Shown here: positions 41,306 through 50,272 of the stretch, piece after piece
Layout of the letters: each line of letters starts with the position of its first letter
Position numbering within the stretch: position 1 is the first letter of the stretch
NCBI RefSeq assembly: GCF_047638075.1
Contig: NZ_JBLJBV010000104.1
Coordinates: 1 to 51,622 of the forward strand
DNA length: 51,622 bases
Direction: 5' to 3'
Source: UBA6197 sp047638075
Lineage (GTDB): Bacteria; Pseudomonadota; Alphaproteobacteria; Rhodobacterales; Rhodobacteraceae
Translations under genes and position numbers: made by a program
Notes under the pieces: generated by a model
Told to the model about the DNA's origin: nothing
Databases searched by the model: none
The model's input: the letters and a program-made list of their open reading frames with translations, nothing else

Positions 41306-42217
41306 TCAATGTGGGCTGATCCCGCGCAGCCGCTCGCTCCGCCGCCGCAGCAGCTCGACCGCTGTCAGCAGCAGAACCGAGATGGCAACAAGGATCGTTG
41401 CGATTGCCAGTATCGAGGGCGAGATCTGTTCGCGGATACCGTTCCACATCTGGCGCGGAATCGTCTGTTGGTCGGGTGCGGCAATGAACAGCACCGCCAC
41501 CACCTCGTCAAAAGAGGTGACAAAGGCGAACAGCGCCCCCGAGATTACCCCCGGCAGGATCAACGGCATCGTGATGCGAAAGAAGATGCGCGACGGCGTG
41601 GCCCCAAGGTTGGCGGCCGCCCGGGTCAAAGACTGGTCAAAGCCCGAAAGCGTCGCCGTGACGGTAATAATGACAAAGGGTATCCCCAAGGTGGCATGCG
41701 CCAGGATAATGCCCGCATAGGTGCCGCTAAGCCCCGTCATCGAATAGAAAAAGAACAGCCCCGTCGCCGTAATGATAATCGGCACGATCATCGGTGAAAT
41801 CAGGATCGCCATGATCGTGCGCCGCCAGGGCATATCGGAACGCGACAACCCGAGTGCCGCCAAAGTTCCCAGCGTTGTTGCCAGGAGCGTGGCGAAAAAG
41901 CCGATGATCACCGAGTTTTTAGCTGCCTGCAACCAGCGCGAATTGTGCCAGCTATCCACCCACCAAGCCCAATCACGCGCAGCCTCGGGGGCAGCCATGC
42001 CGTAGGTCAGCAACCGATCATACCAGCGCAGGGAATACCCCTCGGGGTCAAGGGTCAACATCTTGTTGGTAAAGGTGAAATACGGCTCGGCGTTGAAAGA
42101 AAGGGGAATGATGATCAAAATTGGCGCGATCAAAAACAGCAGGATCAACGCGCAGATCACCCGGTAGGCATAGCGCCACAGACGTTCAAGCGGGGTGGCA
42201 TAGGCTGGAATTGACAT
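41306..42217 (-). CDS. ABC transporter permease, spermidine/putrescine type (PotC/PotI-like)
   Basis: A 303-residue inner-membrane permease with six predicted helices and the EAA loop (QSLTRAAANLGATPSRIFFRITMPLILPG), the site that contacts the ATPase. It starts MSIPAYATPLERLWRYAYRV and shows the PotC-like opening PILIIIPLSFN. GGAGGTCAGC precedes the start. It is the last gene of the ATPase-binding protein-permease-permease operon. Confidence 0.93.
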   Translation of the reverse strand: MSIPAYATPLERLWRYAYRVICALILLFLIAPILIIIPLSFNAEPYFTFTNKMLTLDPEGYSLRWYDRLLTYGMAAPEAARDWAWWVDSWHNSRWLQAAKNSVIIGFFATLLATTLGTLAALGLSRSDMPWRRTIMAILISPMIVPIIITATGLFFFYSMTGLSGTYAGIILAHATLGIPFVIITVTATLSGFDQSLTRAAANLGATPSRIFFRITMPLILPGVISGALFAFVTSFDEVVAVLFIAAPDQQTIPRQMWNGIREQISPSILAIATILVAISVLLLTAVELLRRRSERLRGISPH

Positions 42218-42245
42218 GCTGACCTCCTTTGACGGTTTGCGGGGC

Positions 42246-43508
42246 CTAGCCCAGCTTCATGTTGTCGACGCCGACAAGCCGGTCATAAAGCCAGTAAAGC
42301 AGCAGCACCGCCGCCAAAAGCAGCGTGGCCAGCGCCGCCGCCAACGACCAGTTCAACGAGTTTTGCATATGGAAGGCGATCATGTTTGAGATCAGCTGCC
42401 CCGAAGCGCCCCCGACCAGCGCGGGAGTGATGTAATAGCCAACCGCCAGAATAAAGACGAGGATCGCCCCCGCCCCCATCCCCGGCAATGTCTGCGGCAG
42501 ATAGATGCGCCGAAAGGTGGTCCAGGACGTCGCCCCCAACGAGCGTGCCGCCCGTGCATAGGTAGGGTTGATCGCGCGCATCACCGAATAAAGCGGCAAG
42601 ATCATGAAGGGCAGCAGGATATGAACCATGGCGATGATGGTTCCGGTAAGGTTGTACATCATCGCCAATCGTCCGTCGTCCGAAAGTATTCCAAGTGCGA
42701 CAAGAACCGAGTTGATCACCCCCTGCCCCTGCAAAATGGCGATCCACGCCGTCGTACGCACCAAAAGCGACGTCCAGAAAGGCAATAGCACCAGGATCAT
42801 CAGCAGGTTCGACTGGCGCATCGGTAACGTCGCCAACAGATGCGCCACCGGAAAGCCCAGCAAAAGGCAGATCAACGTAATCCCCAACGAGATGGCAAGC
42901 GTGCGGCCAAACAGGTTCAGATACACCTGCCGCTCGGGCGCCACTTTGACAATGTTGCCACCGTTATCCCGGGTTCGGTCCAGCGCCGCGATGTAGAAAT
43001 CCGGGCTAATGGCCGCTGAGGCAGTCCGCATCGCCGCCCAAAGATCCGGGTCCGCCCATTTCCTGTCGACTGCGGGCAGGCTTTTGGCAAAGGGCGGCTC
43101 AAGCGCACGCGCCTTGCGCCCGGTCGACGTGAACAACGAGCGCGTCCCCGCCATTTCATAGTTCACCCTTGTGCCCACAATACCGATGGTGCGCGCACTG
43201 GCCGAGGCGCGCAGATCCTCTGCCAACGCCGCAAAGGCCGCCTCATCCGGCACAGCCCCTTGATCTGTGGCTTTGAACCAGGCCGTTAATTGCGGCATGT
43301 GATCGGGAAAGCTGGGGTTATGGATCGACCGAAACAACATCTGCCCGATCGGAAAGACAAAGGAAACCAGGATGAACAACAGCAGCGGTGCCACCAGCAA
43401 AAATGCCCGGCGGCGCCCACGACGCTGCGCACGGGCAAGCGCCTGTTTCAGTGGCAGCCCATCCACGGTGGTCAGTTGCATTCCGGGGCTGGGGGCAGTT
43501 TCGATCAT
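42246..43508 (-). CDS. ABC transporter permease (PotB/PotH-like) with large periplasmic insert
   Basis: A 420-residue permease, longer than the usual 280-310. After the first helix (AFLLVAPLLLFILVSFVFPIG) about 130 extra hydrophilic residues (roughly 60-190, with ATDQGAVPDEAAFAALAEDL) precede the second helix; the remainder is standard, with the EAA loop at TYARAARSLGATSWTTFRRIYLPQTLPG. The insert probably faces the periplasm and may contact the binding protein. It lies 28 nt before the second permease and 73 nt after the binding protein gene. Confidence 0.92.
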   Translation of the reverse strand: MIETAPSPGMQLTTVDGLPLKQALARAQRRGRRRAFLLVAPLLLFILVSFVFPIGQMLFRSIHNPSFPDHMPQLTAWFKATDQGAVPDEAAFAALAEDLRASASARTIGIVGTRVNYEMAGTRSLFTSTGRKARALEPPFAKSLPAVDRKWADPDLWAAMRTASAAISPDFYIAALDRTRDNGGNIVKVAPERQVYLNLFGRTLAISLGITLICLLLGFPVAHLLATLPMRQSNLLMILVLLPFWTSLLVRTTAWIAILQGQGVINSVLVALGILSDDGRLAMMYNLTGTIIAMVHILLPFMILPLYSVMRAINPTYARAARSLGATSWTTFRRIYLPQTLPGMGAGAILVFILAVGYYITPALVGGASGQLISNMIAFHMQNSLNWSLAAALATLLLAAVLLLYWLYDRLVGVDNMKLG

Positions 43509-43581
43509 TGTTTCATTTGCGCTGGGAAAAGCCGGGGCCGGTCAAAGCCGCCCCCGGTTGATATGAAGAAAGTCCCCGCGA

Positions 43582-44658
43582 TCAGTTCACCAGCCAGGTG
43601 TTGAACCGCTCGCTCAACTCGATGTCGTGGTCGGCCCAGAAATCAATGCTGGTGGTCAGCGAATCCGCGACATAATCAGGATAGGTCGGCAGGAAGGGCG
43701 CAATCTCGGTTTTGCCATCCTTGTAAAGACCGACCATTGCCGCCGAAGAACGCCGCGCGGGGCCATAGCTGATATAGGTCGCCTGCGATGCCAACCGCGT
43801 GGTGTCGGTCGCATATTTGATGAACTTCCATGCCTCGTCCTTGTGTGGCGCCCCTGTCGGGATCGCGTAAAGGTTGAAATCCAGAATCTGGTGCGGCCAG
43901 AATAGTGTGAAGGGCTGGCCCTCCTCGACCATCGCGTCAAAGAAGCGGCCGTTATAGCCGGTGGTCATCACCACCTCGCCATCCGCCAGCAGTTGCGGTG
44001 CCTGCGCGCCCGCTTCCCACCAGACCACCTGCCCCTTGATCTTGTCGAGCATTGCAAACGCACGGTCCACACCTTCGGGGGTGGACAGGGTATCGTAGAC
44101 ATCGGCCGGTGCCACGCCGTCGGCCATCAGCGCCAGCTCCAACGCGAATTTGGCACTTTTGCGCATTCCCCGTTTACCGGGGAAGTTTTCCAGATCAAAG
44201 AAATCGGCCGAAGATGTCACCGCATTGGTCAGGTCGGCGCGATAGGCAATCAGGGTAGAATAAACGATGGTCCCCACGGCGCAGTCATAAAGCGTGCCAT
44301 CGACAAAATCATCGCGTGCCGGGGTGCCGTCGGCCCCATCGGGCAGATCGTCGATCGGCAGCACTTCCAGCGCGCCCTCGTCGCAGAGCCGCACCACATC
44401 GGATGGTTCAAGGTCCACGACGTCCAGCGTAACATTGCCAGCCTCAACCTGCGCTTTGACCGGAATCGCCGGATTATCGGCATCAACCGAAATGATCTTC
44501 ACGCCGGTCTCTGCCATATAGGGTTTGTAGTAGGCTTCCATCTGGCTGGCGCCATAAGCACCGCCAAAAGACATCACGGTGATTTCTTGCGCCGCGACGG
44601 TTGAGCCTATCGTTATCGTGGCCAGGCCAGCGATGGCTGTGGTTATATGCCGTTTCAT
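43582..44658 (-). CDS. periplasmic substrate-binding protein, PotD/spermidine-putrescine type
   Basis: A 358-residue exported protein starting MKRHITTAIAGLATITIGST with signal cleavage near VAAQ. The mature start ITVMSFGGAYGASQMEAYYKPY is typical of the PotD/PotF class of binding proteins. A strong GGAGGGGGAAAG ribosome site fits the need for excess binding protein. Ligands of this class include polyamines, opines and related amines, and iron compounds in distant members; residues here do not decide. Confidence 0.92.
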   Translation of the reverse strand: MKRHITTAIAGLATITIGSTVAAQEITVMSFGGAYGASQMEAYYKPYMAETGVKIISVDADNPAIPVKAQVEAGNVTLDVVDLEPSDVVRLCDEGALEVLPIDDLPDGADGTPARDDFVDGTLYDCAVGTIVYSTLIAYRADLTNAVTSSADFFDLENFPGKRGMRKSAKFALELALMADGVAPADVYDTLSTPEGVDRAFAMLDKIKGQVVWWEAGAQAPQLLADGEVVMTTGYNGRFFDAMVEEGQPFTLFWPHQILDFNLYAIPTGAPHKDEAWKFIKYATDTTRLASQATYISYGPARRSSAAMVGLYKDGKTEIAPFLPTYPDYVADSLTTSIDFWADHDIELSERFNTWLVN

Positions 44659-44695
44659 CTGCTTTCCCCCTCCTCCGGGTCTGCTTCCATTAGCG

Positions 44696-45826
44696 TCAAT
44701 TGGTTGAGTTTTCGCGCATGTTTTCGGGTAAATCCAAGGCGCGTGCATCCTGTGGCGCCCAGGCGATACGCACCTTTTCGCCTGCGGCAAGCCGCCGTTG
44801 CCCAATGGTGTTGCGGCATTTCATGATGAAATCATCCGACCCAGCTACGCGCAGCCGGGTACGAAAGATATCGCCCATATAAATCGTCTCTTGCACCTCG
44901 GCCTCAACAGGTTCGATGCCTTCGGGCAGCAGTTCATAGCGAAATTCGATGCGCTCGGGACGGATTGAAACCAGCGTTCTTTGCCCCTTTTCGCTGACAT
45001 TCACCGCTGTTGCGGCGATCACGGTGCCGTCGTCCAACCGCACCCGCGCCCGCCCGTCGACAATCTCTTCGATCACGCCGGGCAGCTTGTTGTTCTCACC
45101 GATGAACTGCGCGACAAAACTGTTGGCGGGGCGCTCGTAAAGCTCATCAGGTGGGGCAAGTTGCTGGATCCGGCCATCATTGAACACCGCCACCCGGTCC
45201 GACATTGTAAGCGCCTCGCCCTGGTCATGGGTGACATAAACGACAGTAATGCCAAGGCTGGCGTGCAACTCCTTGATCTCAAACTGCATATGCTCTCGCA
45301 GTTGTTTATCCAGCGCCCCCAGCGGTTCATCCATCAGCACCAATTCCGGCTCAAAGACCAAGGCGCGCGCCAGTGCAATGCGCTGCTGCTGACCACCCGA
45401 AAGCTGCGCCGGGCGGCGATTGGCAAAGGCCCCCATCTGAACCATGTCAAGCGCGCGCCGGATCTTGGCCTCGCGCTCGGCCTTGCCGATTCCGCGCACC
45501 TCCAGCGGGAAGGCCAGATTTTCACCCACGGTCATGTGCGGAAACAGCGCGTAGTTCTGGAACACCATCCCTATGCCGCGCTTGTGGGGTGGCATTTGGT
45601 TGATCGGGCGTCCCCCAAGACGGATTTCACCATGAGTGACAGCCTCGAACCCGGCCAGCATCATAAGGCAGGTAGTCTTGCCGCTGCCAGAGGGGCCCAG
45701 CATGGTCAGAAACTCGCCCCTACCGATGGCAAGGTTCAGATCCTTCACCACCAGGGTTTCGCCATCATAACTTTTCTGGACCTGTTCGAATTCAACGAAC
45801 CGGTCATCGCGGCCAGATATCGCCAC
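44696..45826 (-). CDS. ABC transporter ATP-binding protein (PotA/PotG-like)
   Basis: A 376-residue ATPase. Walker A is GPSGSGKTT, signature LSGGQQQRIALARAL, Walker B ELVLMDEP and the H-loop VTHDQ. The C-terminal TOBE-like domain (VSIRPERIEFRYE, then VEVQETIYMGD variants) marks the PotA/MalK-like subfamily. A GTG start at 45826 follows AAAGGGGGG; an ATG four bases earlier is out of frame. It is the first gene of the operon. Weak promoter boxes (TTGCAA, TACTAT) lie about 80 nt upstream on the minus strand. Confidence 0.94.
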   Translation of the reverse strand: MAISGRDDRFVEFEQVQKSYDGETLVVKDLNLAIGRGEFLTMLGPSGSGKTTCLMMLAGFEAVTHGEIRLGGRPINQMPPHKRGIGMVFQNYALFPHMTVGENLAFPLEVRGIGKAEREAKIRRALDMVQMGAFANRRPAQLSGGQQQRIALARALVFEPELVLMDEPLGALDKQLREHMQFEIKELHASLGITVVYVTHDQGEALTMSDRVAVFNDGRIQQLAPPDELYERPANSFVAQFIGENNKLPGVIEEIVDGRARVRLDDGTVIAATAVNVSEKGQRTLVSIRPERIEFRYELLPEGIEPVEAEVQETIYMGDIFRTRLRVAGSDDFIMKCRNTIGQRRLAAGEKVRIAWAPQDARALDLPENMRENSTN

Positions 45827-46120
45827 GCATACCCCCCTTTCAGAACCTTCACGCCCATATCAGGAACGCGCGGTTTTCAGTATAGTAGACGACGAGAAAG
45901 CTATATTTGCAAGACAGTTCGCACCGGGGCAGCGCGGCCCCGGGCGTGCCGCATCTGGTGGTTTTGGTATCTACGGGAAACCTTACCCCCACTTTGTGCG
46001 CGCATTACGGTCATTTTCGGCTGTATTGGCGACTAATTGCCGTTCACGCGCGCCTCTCCTCTTGGTGATTTGCCCGAACGGGTCCGCTCAGCGACCCTGC
46101 GCCCAATAAGGGAGATCACG

Positions 46121-46345
46121 ATGTCCAAAACCAACCGCACCAAACGATCCGTTCTGCTTAGCCCACTGGCCTTTGCGCTTAGCTTTGGGGCCTATGCCGG
46201 GACAACTGTGACGCCCGCTGAGATAACCGGGCCCGCCAGACCCGCTGCGAGCGAACCATTCGACAGCGCGGTCCCGCGCGATGACCACGGTGGTGACGCT
46301 GATGTGGCCTGGATGATCGACTGGCTGGAAAGTCACGGCGCCTGA
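46121..46345 (+). CDS. small exported protein, function unknown
   Basis: A 74-residue protein with a signal peptide (KRSVLLSPLAFALSFGAYAG) and a short acidic remainder ending WMIDWLESHGA. AAGGGAG precedes the ATG at 46121, which supports translation; the frame continues upstream but without a ribosome site. The mature part, about 48 residues, has no cysteines. It lies in the 690-nt gap between the divergent polyamine operon and the MsbA-like gene; the 293 nt before it contain no other gene. No family recognised. Confidence 0.6.
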   Translation: MSKTNRTKRSVLLSPLAFALSFGAYAGTTVTPAEITGPARPAASEPFDSAVPRDDHGGDADVAWMIDWLESHGA

Positions 46346-46510
46346 TCTGGCGGGCCGGTTGAGGTTGAGGACCGCCCCCACACACGATAAGAGCACGCTG
46401 GACGCGGCCTTGCCCGATGCCTGCCGCCTGCCAAAGCCGCCACCGCAGCTTGCACCCCCCACTTCATTCGCGCTAGACCCGTGGCCTGACCTCGTCTGAA
46501 GGAACCGCCC

Positions 46511-48262
46511 TTGGCTGCGTCCAAAGATCCCTACGGCTCTCGTATTCTGTTTGCCCGGCTTTGGCGGGAATATCTACGCGCGCACATCGGCACGATGGCG
46601 GCCGCGATGGGGTTCATGATCATCGAAGGGTCAACGCTGGGCGCGCTGTCTTATATGCTGGAACCATTGTTCGACCGGGTTTTTGTCGGGGGCGAGGCTA
46701 GCGCGGTCTGGTGGGTTGGCGGCGCGATCCTGTCGCTGTTTTTGATCCGCGCGGCAACCTCGATCATCTATCGCACGCTGCTGACACGGGTGTCACTGGG
46801 CACGTCAATCGCGATGCAGGTTGACCTGTTGCGCCACATTCTAGGGCTGGATGCGGCCTTTTTTCAGGCCCACCCGCCGGGCGAGTTGTTGGAACGGGTG
46901 CAGGGTGACACGATTGCGGTGCAAGGCGTCTGGTCCACCTTCATCACCGGTGCGGGGCGCGATGCGGTTTCATTGATTGCGCTCTTTGGTGTGGCAATTT
47001 CGATTGACCCGCGGTGGACGGCGGCGGCGCTGATCGGCGCGCCACTACTGATCCTGCCGACGACGATGGCGCAGCGTTATATCCGCCGCAAAACCGGGCA
47101 AATGCGGGTGCAAGCGGGGCAACGCGCCACACGGCTGGACGAGGTTTTCCACGGCATCACGGCGGTAAAGCTGAACCGGATGGAAGATTACCAGATCGGC
47201 CGCTTTGAACAGATCGTCCTGATGATCCGCAAGGCACAGATCAAGATGGCCGCCTCCAACGCCGCAATCCCGGCGTTGATCGACGTCGTAACCGGCCTTG
47301 GCTTTTTCGCGGTGCTGATCCTTGGCGGTAGCGAGATTATCGAAGGCAAGCGCACGGTGGGGGAATTCATGTCGTTCTTCACCGCCATGGCGCTGGCGTT
47401 TCAGCCGCTGCGCCGGCTGGGCGGGCTGGCGGGCACATGGCAAGTCGCGGCAGCCAGTCTTGAGCGGCTATACCGGCTGCTCGACACGCCCTCCAGCATT
47501 ACCAGCCCGGTGGGCGGCCTGCGCCCCGACCCGAAAAATACCGAAATCCGGCTGGAAAACGTGTCGCTTTCGTATGGCACGACGCCGGTGTTGCGCAGCC
47601 TATGCTTTAGCGCACCTGCGGGTAAGACCACAGCGCTGGTCGGCCCCTCGGGCGCGGGCAAAAGCACGGTGTTCAACCTGTTGACCCGGCTGATCGACCC
47701 AACCGACGGGCGCGTGACTGTGGGCGGCGTTGACATTCGCACCTTGGATCTGCCCGCGCTGCGCGATTTGTTTTCGACCGTGTCACAGGATGCCGCGCTT
47801 TTTGACGAAACCCTGCGCGAAAACGTTTTGCTGGGGCGCACCGACACCCCCCCAGAGGTGCTGACCCGCGCGCTGGATGCCGCCCATGTCAGTGAATTTT
47901 TGACAAGCCTCGCAAAGGGGCTGGATTCCCCCGCGGGGCCCCGCGGATCAAACCTCTCTGGCGGTCAGCGGCAGCGCGTGGCGATTGCCCGTGCCGTGCT
48001 GCGCGATGCGCCGATCCTGCTGCTGGACGAGGCGACAAGCGCGCTAGACACCGCATCAGAGGCGTTGGTGCAAGCCGCGCTAGAGGATCTGTCGGTCGGG
48101 CGGACGACGCTGGTGATTGCACACCGCCTGTCGACCGTGCGCAATGCCGACAAGATTGTGGTGATTGTCGCGGGCGAAGTGGTGGAAGAAGGCACACATG
48201 AAACACTTTTGGCAGCGGGCGGCACCTATGCCGCGCTGTGCCAAATGCAGTTTGCAGATTAA
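46511..48262 (+). CDS. ABC exporter, MsbA/LmrA type half-transporter
   Basis: A 583-residue fused membrane-ATPase protein. Six hydrophobic helices span residues about 25-290; the ATPase has Walker A GPSGAGKST, signature LSGGQRQRVAIARAVL, and Walker B ILLLDEATSALD. It would export lipids, lipid A precursors or drugs as a homodimer. A TTG start at 46511 follows AAGGAACCGCCC and gives an N-terminus of the right length. It precedes ygfZ by 9 nt, so the pair forms an operon. Substrate unknown. Confidence 0.92.
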   Translation: MAASKDPYGSRILFARLWREYLRAHIGTMAAAMGFMIIEGSTLGALSYMLEPLFDRVFVGGEASAVWWVGGAILSLFLIRAATSIIYRTLLTRVSLGTSIAMQVDLLRHILGLDAAFFQAHPPGELLERVQGDTIAVQGVWSTFITGAGRDAVSLIALFGVAISIDPRWTAAALIGAPLLILPTTMAQRYIRRKTGQMRVQAGQRATRLDEVFHGITAVKLNRMEDYQIGRFEQIVLMIRKAQIKMAASNAAIPALIDVVTGLGFFAVLILGGSEIIEGKRTVGEFMSFFTAMALAFQPLRRLGGLAGTWQVAAASLERLYRLLDTPSSITSPVGGLRPDPKNTEIRLENVSLSYGTTPVLRSLCFSAPAGKTTALVGPSGAGKSTVFNLLTRLIDPTDGRVTVGGVDIRTLDLPALRDLFSTVSQDAALFDETLRENVLLGRTDTPPEVLTRALDAAHVSEFLTSLAKGLDSPAGPRGSNLSGGQRQRVAIARAVLRDAPILLLDEATSALDTASEALVQAALEDLSVGRTTLVIAHRLSTVRNADKIVVIVAGEVVEEGTHETLLAAGGTYAALCQMQFAD

Positions 48263-48271
48263 GGAGCGGTC

Positions 48272-49021
48272 ATGAATACGCGTCAGATCCTGTTGATTAC
48301 CGGGGCCGAGCAAGAGCATTTCCTGCAAGGTCTGATTACCAATGATGTCCGCCATCTGGATGCCGGGCCGGTCTATGCAGCCCTGCTGACGGCACAGGGC
48401 AAATATCTGGCAGACTTCTTTTTGCTAAGGTCAGAGGGTGCCGTGCTGTTGGATGTGGCGGCCCCTTTGGCCGCTGACCTGATGCGCCGGTTGACGCTTT
48501 ACCGGCTGCGCGCCAATGTGCAAATCGCACCCAGCCCGCTTCAGGTGCGGCGTGGCACCGGACCCGCGCCCGATGGGGCGGTGGTCGACCCGCGCCACCC
48601 TGCCCTCGGCTGGCGCCTTTACGGGGCTGACGCGGGCGATGACGGCAGCGATTGGGATGCAATCCGCGTGGCACACTGCATTCCCGAAACCGGGATCGAA
48701 TTGATCCCCAATGAGACCTACATTCTGGAAGCCGGATTCGAGCGGTTGCACGGCGTGGATTTCCGCAAGGGCTGCTATGTCGGGCAAGAGGTGACAGCCC
48801 GGATGAAGCACAAGACCGTGTTGAAAAAAGGATTGCTCACCGTATCAGTCACCGGCGCCGCCCCCGTTGGCACACCGATCGAGGCAGAAAGCCGCGCCGT
48901 CGGCACGCTTTACACCCAGGCGGGCGGGCGTGGCATCGCGTATCTGCGGTTTGAGAAGGCGACCGGGGCCATGACTGCCGGTGATGCAACCGTGGCGCTG
49001 ATCGAAAAACTGCCGGAATGA
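48272..49021 (+). CDS. ygfZ: folate-binding Fe-S cluster maintenance protein YgfZ
   Basis: A 249-residue protein of the GcvT-like fold. The hallmark KGCYVGQEVTARMKHKTVLKKG near residue 169 carries the conserved Cys. The N-terminal LQGLITNDVRHLDAG and YLADFFLLRSEG segments match the family. YgfZ helps Fe-S enzymes, notably MiaB, keep their clusters, using tetrahydrofolate. AAGGAGCGGTC precedes the ATG. It ends facing efp across a terminator. Confidence 0.94.
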   Translation: MNTRQILLITGAEQEHFLQGLITNDVRHLDAGPVYAALLTAQGKYLADFFLLRSEGAVLLDVAAPLAADLMRRLTLYRLRANVQIAPSPLQVRRGTGPAPDGAVVDPRHPALGWRLYGADAGDDGSDWDAIRVAHCIPETGIELIPNETYILEAGFERLHGVDFRKGCYVGQEVTARMKHKTVLKKGLLTVSVTGAAPVGTPIEAESRAVGTLYTQAGGRGIAYLRFEKATGAMTAGDATVALIEKLPE

Positions 49022-49025
49022 CAAA

Positions 49026-49045
49026 GGGCGGCCCGTAGGCCGCCC
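49026..49045. terminator. bidirectional terminator between ygfZ and efp
   Basis: GGGCGGCC (49026-49033) and GGCCGCCC (49038-49045) form a perfect 8-bp stem around CGTA. On the minus strand TTTGTCATT follows; the plus side has only CGTTAG. It lies 5 nt after the ygfZ stop and 24 nt after the efp stop. Confidence 0.8.
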
Positions 49046-49068
49046 CGTTAGCGTTCACAATCGCGCGA

Positions 49069-49632
49069 TCAGGCGCGTTCGGAATACTCGAATAGTTCGG
49101 TGTTGACGATGATCAGCTCATCCGTTCCGATGAACGGCGGCACCATCACGCGCACGCCATTATCAAGAATCGCGGGCTTGTAGCTGCTGGTCGCGGTCTG
49201 ACCTTTGACCACCGGTTCCGTCTCGACCACTTTGCAAGTGACCTTTTGCGGCAGCGACACAGTCAGGGCCTCTTCACCGAAATACTCGACCGTGGCGGTC
49301 ATTCCATCTTGCAGGAACGGGCGACGGTCCCCCAACAATTCTGCATCCAGCTCGACCTGTTCATAGGTTTCGGAGTCCATGAAAACCAGGCGGCCGTCTG
49401 TTTCATACAGAAATTGTTGGTCTTTTTGGTCCAGACGCACCTGATCGACCTTGTCTTCAGAACGGAATCGTTCGTTCAACTTTCGGCCATCACGCAAGTT
49501 CTTCAACTCGACCTGAGCGAATGCACCGCCCTTGCCGGGCTTGACATGGTTGACCTTGACCGCAGCCCAAAGGCCGCCGTCATGCTCCAGAATATTTCCG
49601 GGGCGAATTTCGTTGCCATTGATTTTGGCCAT
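49069..49632 (-). CDS. efp: elongation factor P
   Basis: A 187-residue three-domain protein that helps ribosomes through proline stretches. It begins MAKINGNEIRPGNILEHDGG; K34 in KPGKGGAF is the residue that is lysylated in bacteria with EpmA. The C-terminus ends VNTELFEYSERA. The start at 49632 is the family start; the frame extends 82 codons upstream through promoter sequence and is not coding. It is divergent from a small conserved gene. Confidence 0.97.
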   Translation of the reverse strand: MAKINGNEIRPGNILEHDGGLWAAVKVNHVKPGKGGAFAQVELKNLRDGRKLNERFRSEDKVDQVRLDQKDQQFLYETDGRLVFMDSETYEQVELDAELLGDRRPFLQDGMTATVEYFGEEALTVSLPQKVTCKVVETEPVVKGQTATSSYKPAILDNGVRVMVPPFIGTDELIIVNTELFEYSERA

Positions 49633-49674
49633 GGAATAAAACCTATGCGACAGGTTGATCGGAAGTGACGGGCA

Positions 49675-49703
49675 CCTATATATGGCCGGTTGCCATCTGG
49701 CAA
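49675..49703 (-). promoter_or_regulatory. efp promoter
   Basis: On the minus strand TTGCCA (complement of 49698-49703) and TATAGG (complement of 49675-49680) are 17 nt apart, giving a leader of about 36 nt. A perfect dyad GTTGCC/GGCAAC overlaps the -35 box. Confidence 0.6.
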
Positions 49704-49734
49704 CCCGACTAGATACGGTAGGGAGCAAAATGCA

Positions 49735-49755
49735 GTCATGCACTGGACGCATGAC
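49735..49755. promoter_or_regulatory. dyad GTCATGC-N7-GCATGAC in efp divergent region
   Basis: Perfect 7-bp arms at 49735-49741 and 49749-49755 around ACTGGAC. Spacing and length fit a dimeric repressor site acting on one or both divergent genes. No regulator is suggested by the sequence. Confidence 0.35.
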
Positions 49756-49846
49756 AGTTATGTAATCCCGGCCATATCGAATCGCATAGGAAACGCCATA
49801 TTGCGACCACGCCAGGAAACGCAAGAGCAATAAAAAGGACGGAATA

Positions 49847-50167
49847 ATGCGCGATTTCGTTGACGGCTCCGCATTCAACTATGAACAGGGTCAACGAGCA
49901 CGGAAACTTTTCGCCGCCGTTGTGCTTGCTGCATTGGATGACGCGATCGCTGATGACAAAAAGTACGGCAATGGCCCCGAACAGATCGCCCGTTGGGCGC
50001 GCTCACGGGATGGGCGCGAAGTGCTGTCCTGTGCCGGGATCGACCCGAACGAGCGGGTGGTGAAAGGATTGATGGAGTTTGTGTCAAAGGGGGTTCGGAC
50101 TTCTGTTGCGCTTTCGCGCGAAGAAAGCGAACGCCGGTTGGCGGCGGAAGAGGCCGAGGCGGCCTGA
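49847..50167 (+). CDS. small conserved protein, possibly DUF6280
   Basis: A 106-residue soluble helical protein starting MRDFVDGSAFNYEQGQRARK, with KLFAAVVLAALDDAIADDKK, then YGNGPEQIARWARSRDGREV and a Glu/Ala-rich end. AAAAAGGACGGAATA precedes the ATG. I recall proteins of this type being conserved in Rhodobacterales next to efp, and believe they are called DUF6280; this is not verified. The function is unknown. Confidence 0.8.
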   Translation: MRDFVDGSAFNYEQGQRARKLFAAVVLAALDDAIADDKKYGNGPEQIARWARSRDGREVLSCAGIDPNERVVKGLMEFVSKGVRTSVALSREESERRLAAEEAEAA

Positions 50168-50184
50168 TTTCCAGATCAGTTCGA

Positions 50185-50226
50185 ACAAACGAAAATCGCA
50201 CCCTTTGGGGTGCGATTTTCGTTTGT
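50185..50226. terminator. bidirectional terminator, 19-bp stem
   Basis: A perfect inverted repeat with 19-bp arms: the left arm 50185-50203 begins ACAAACGAAAATCGCACCC, loop TTTG, the right arm is 50208-50226. The stem contains A/T tracts on both sides, so T-runs are present in both directions within it. It ends the small conserved gene (18 nt earlier) and faces the PopZ-like gene. Confidence 0.88.
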
Positions 50227-50272
50227 GCCTATTACAACACCATCCTGAATGGCGCTTTTCTCGCCTGCGCTG

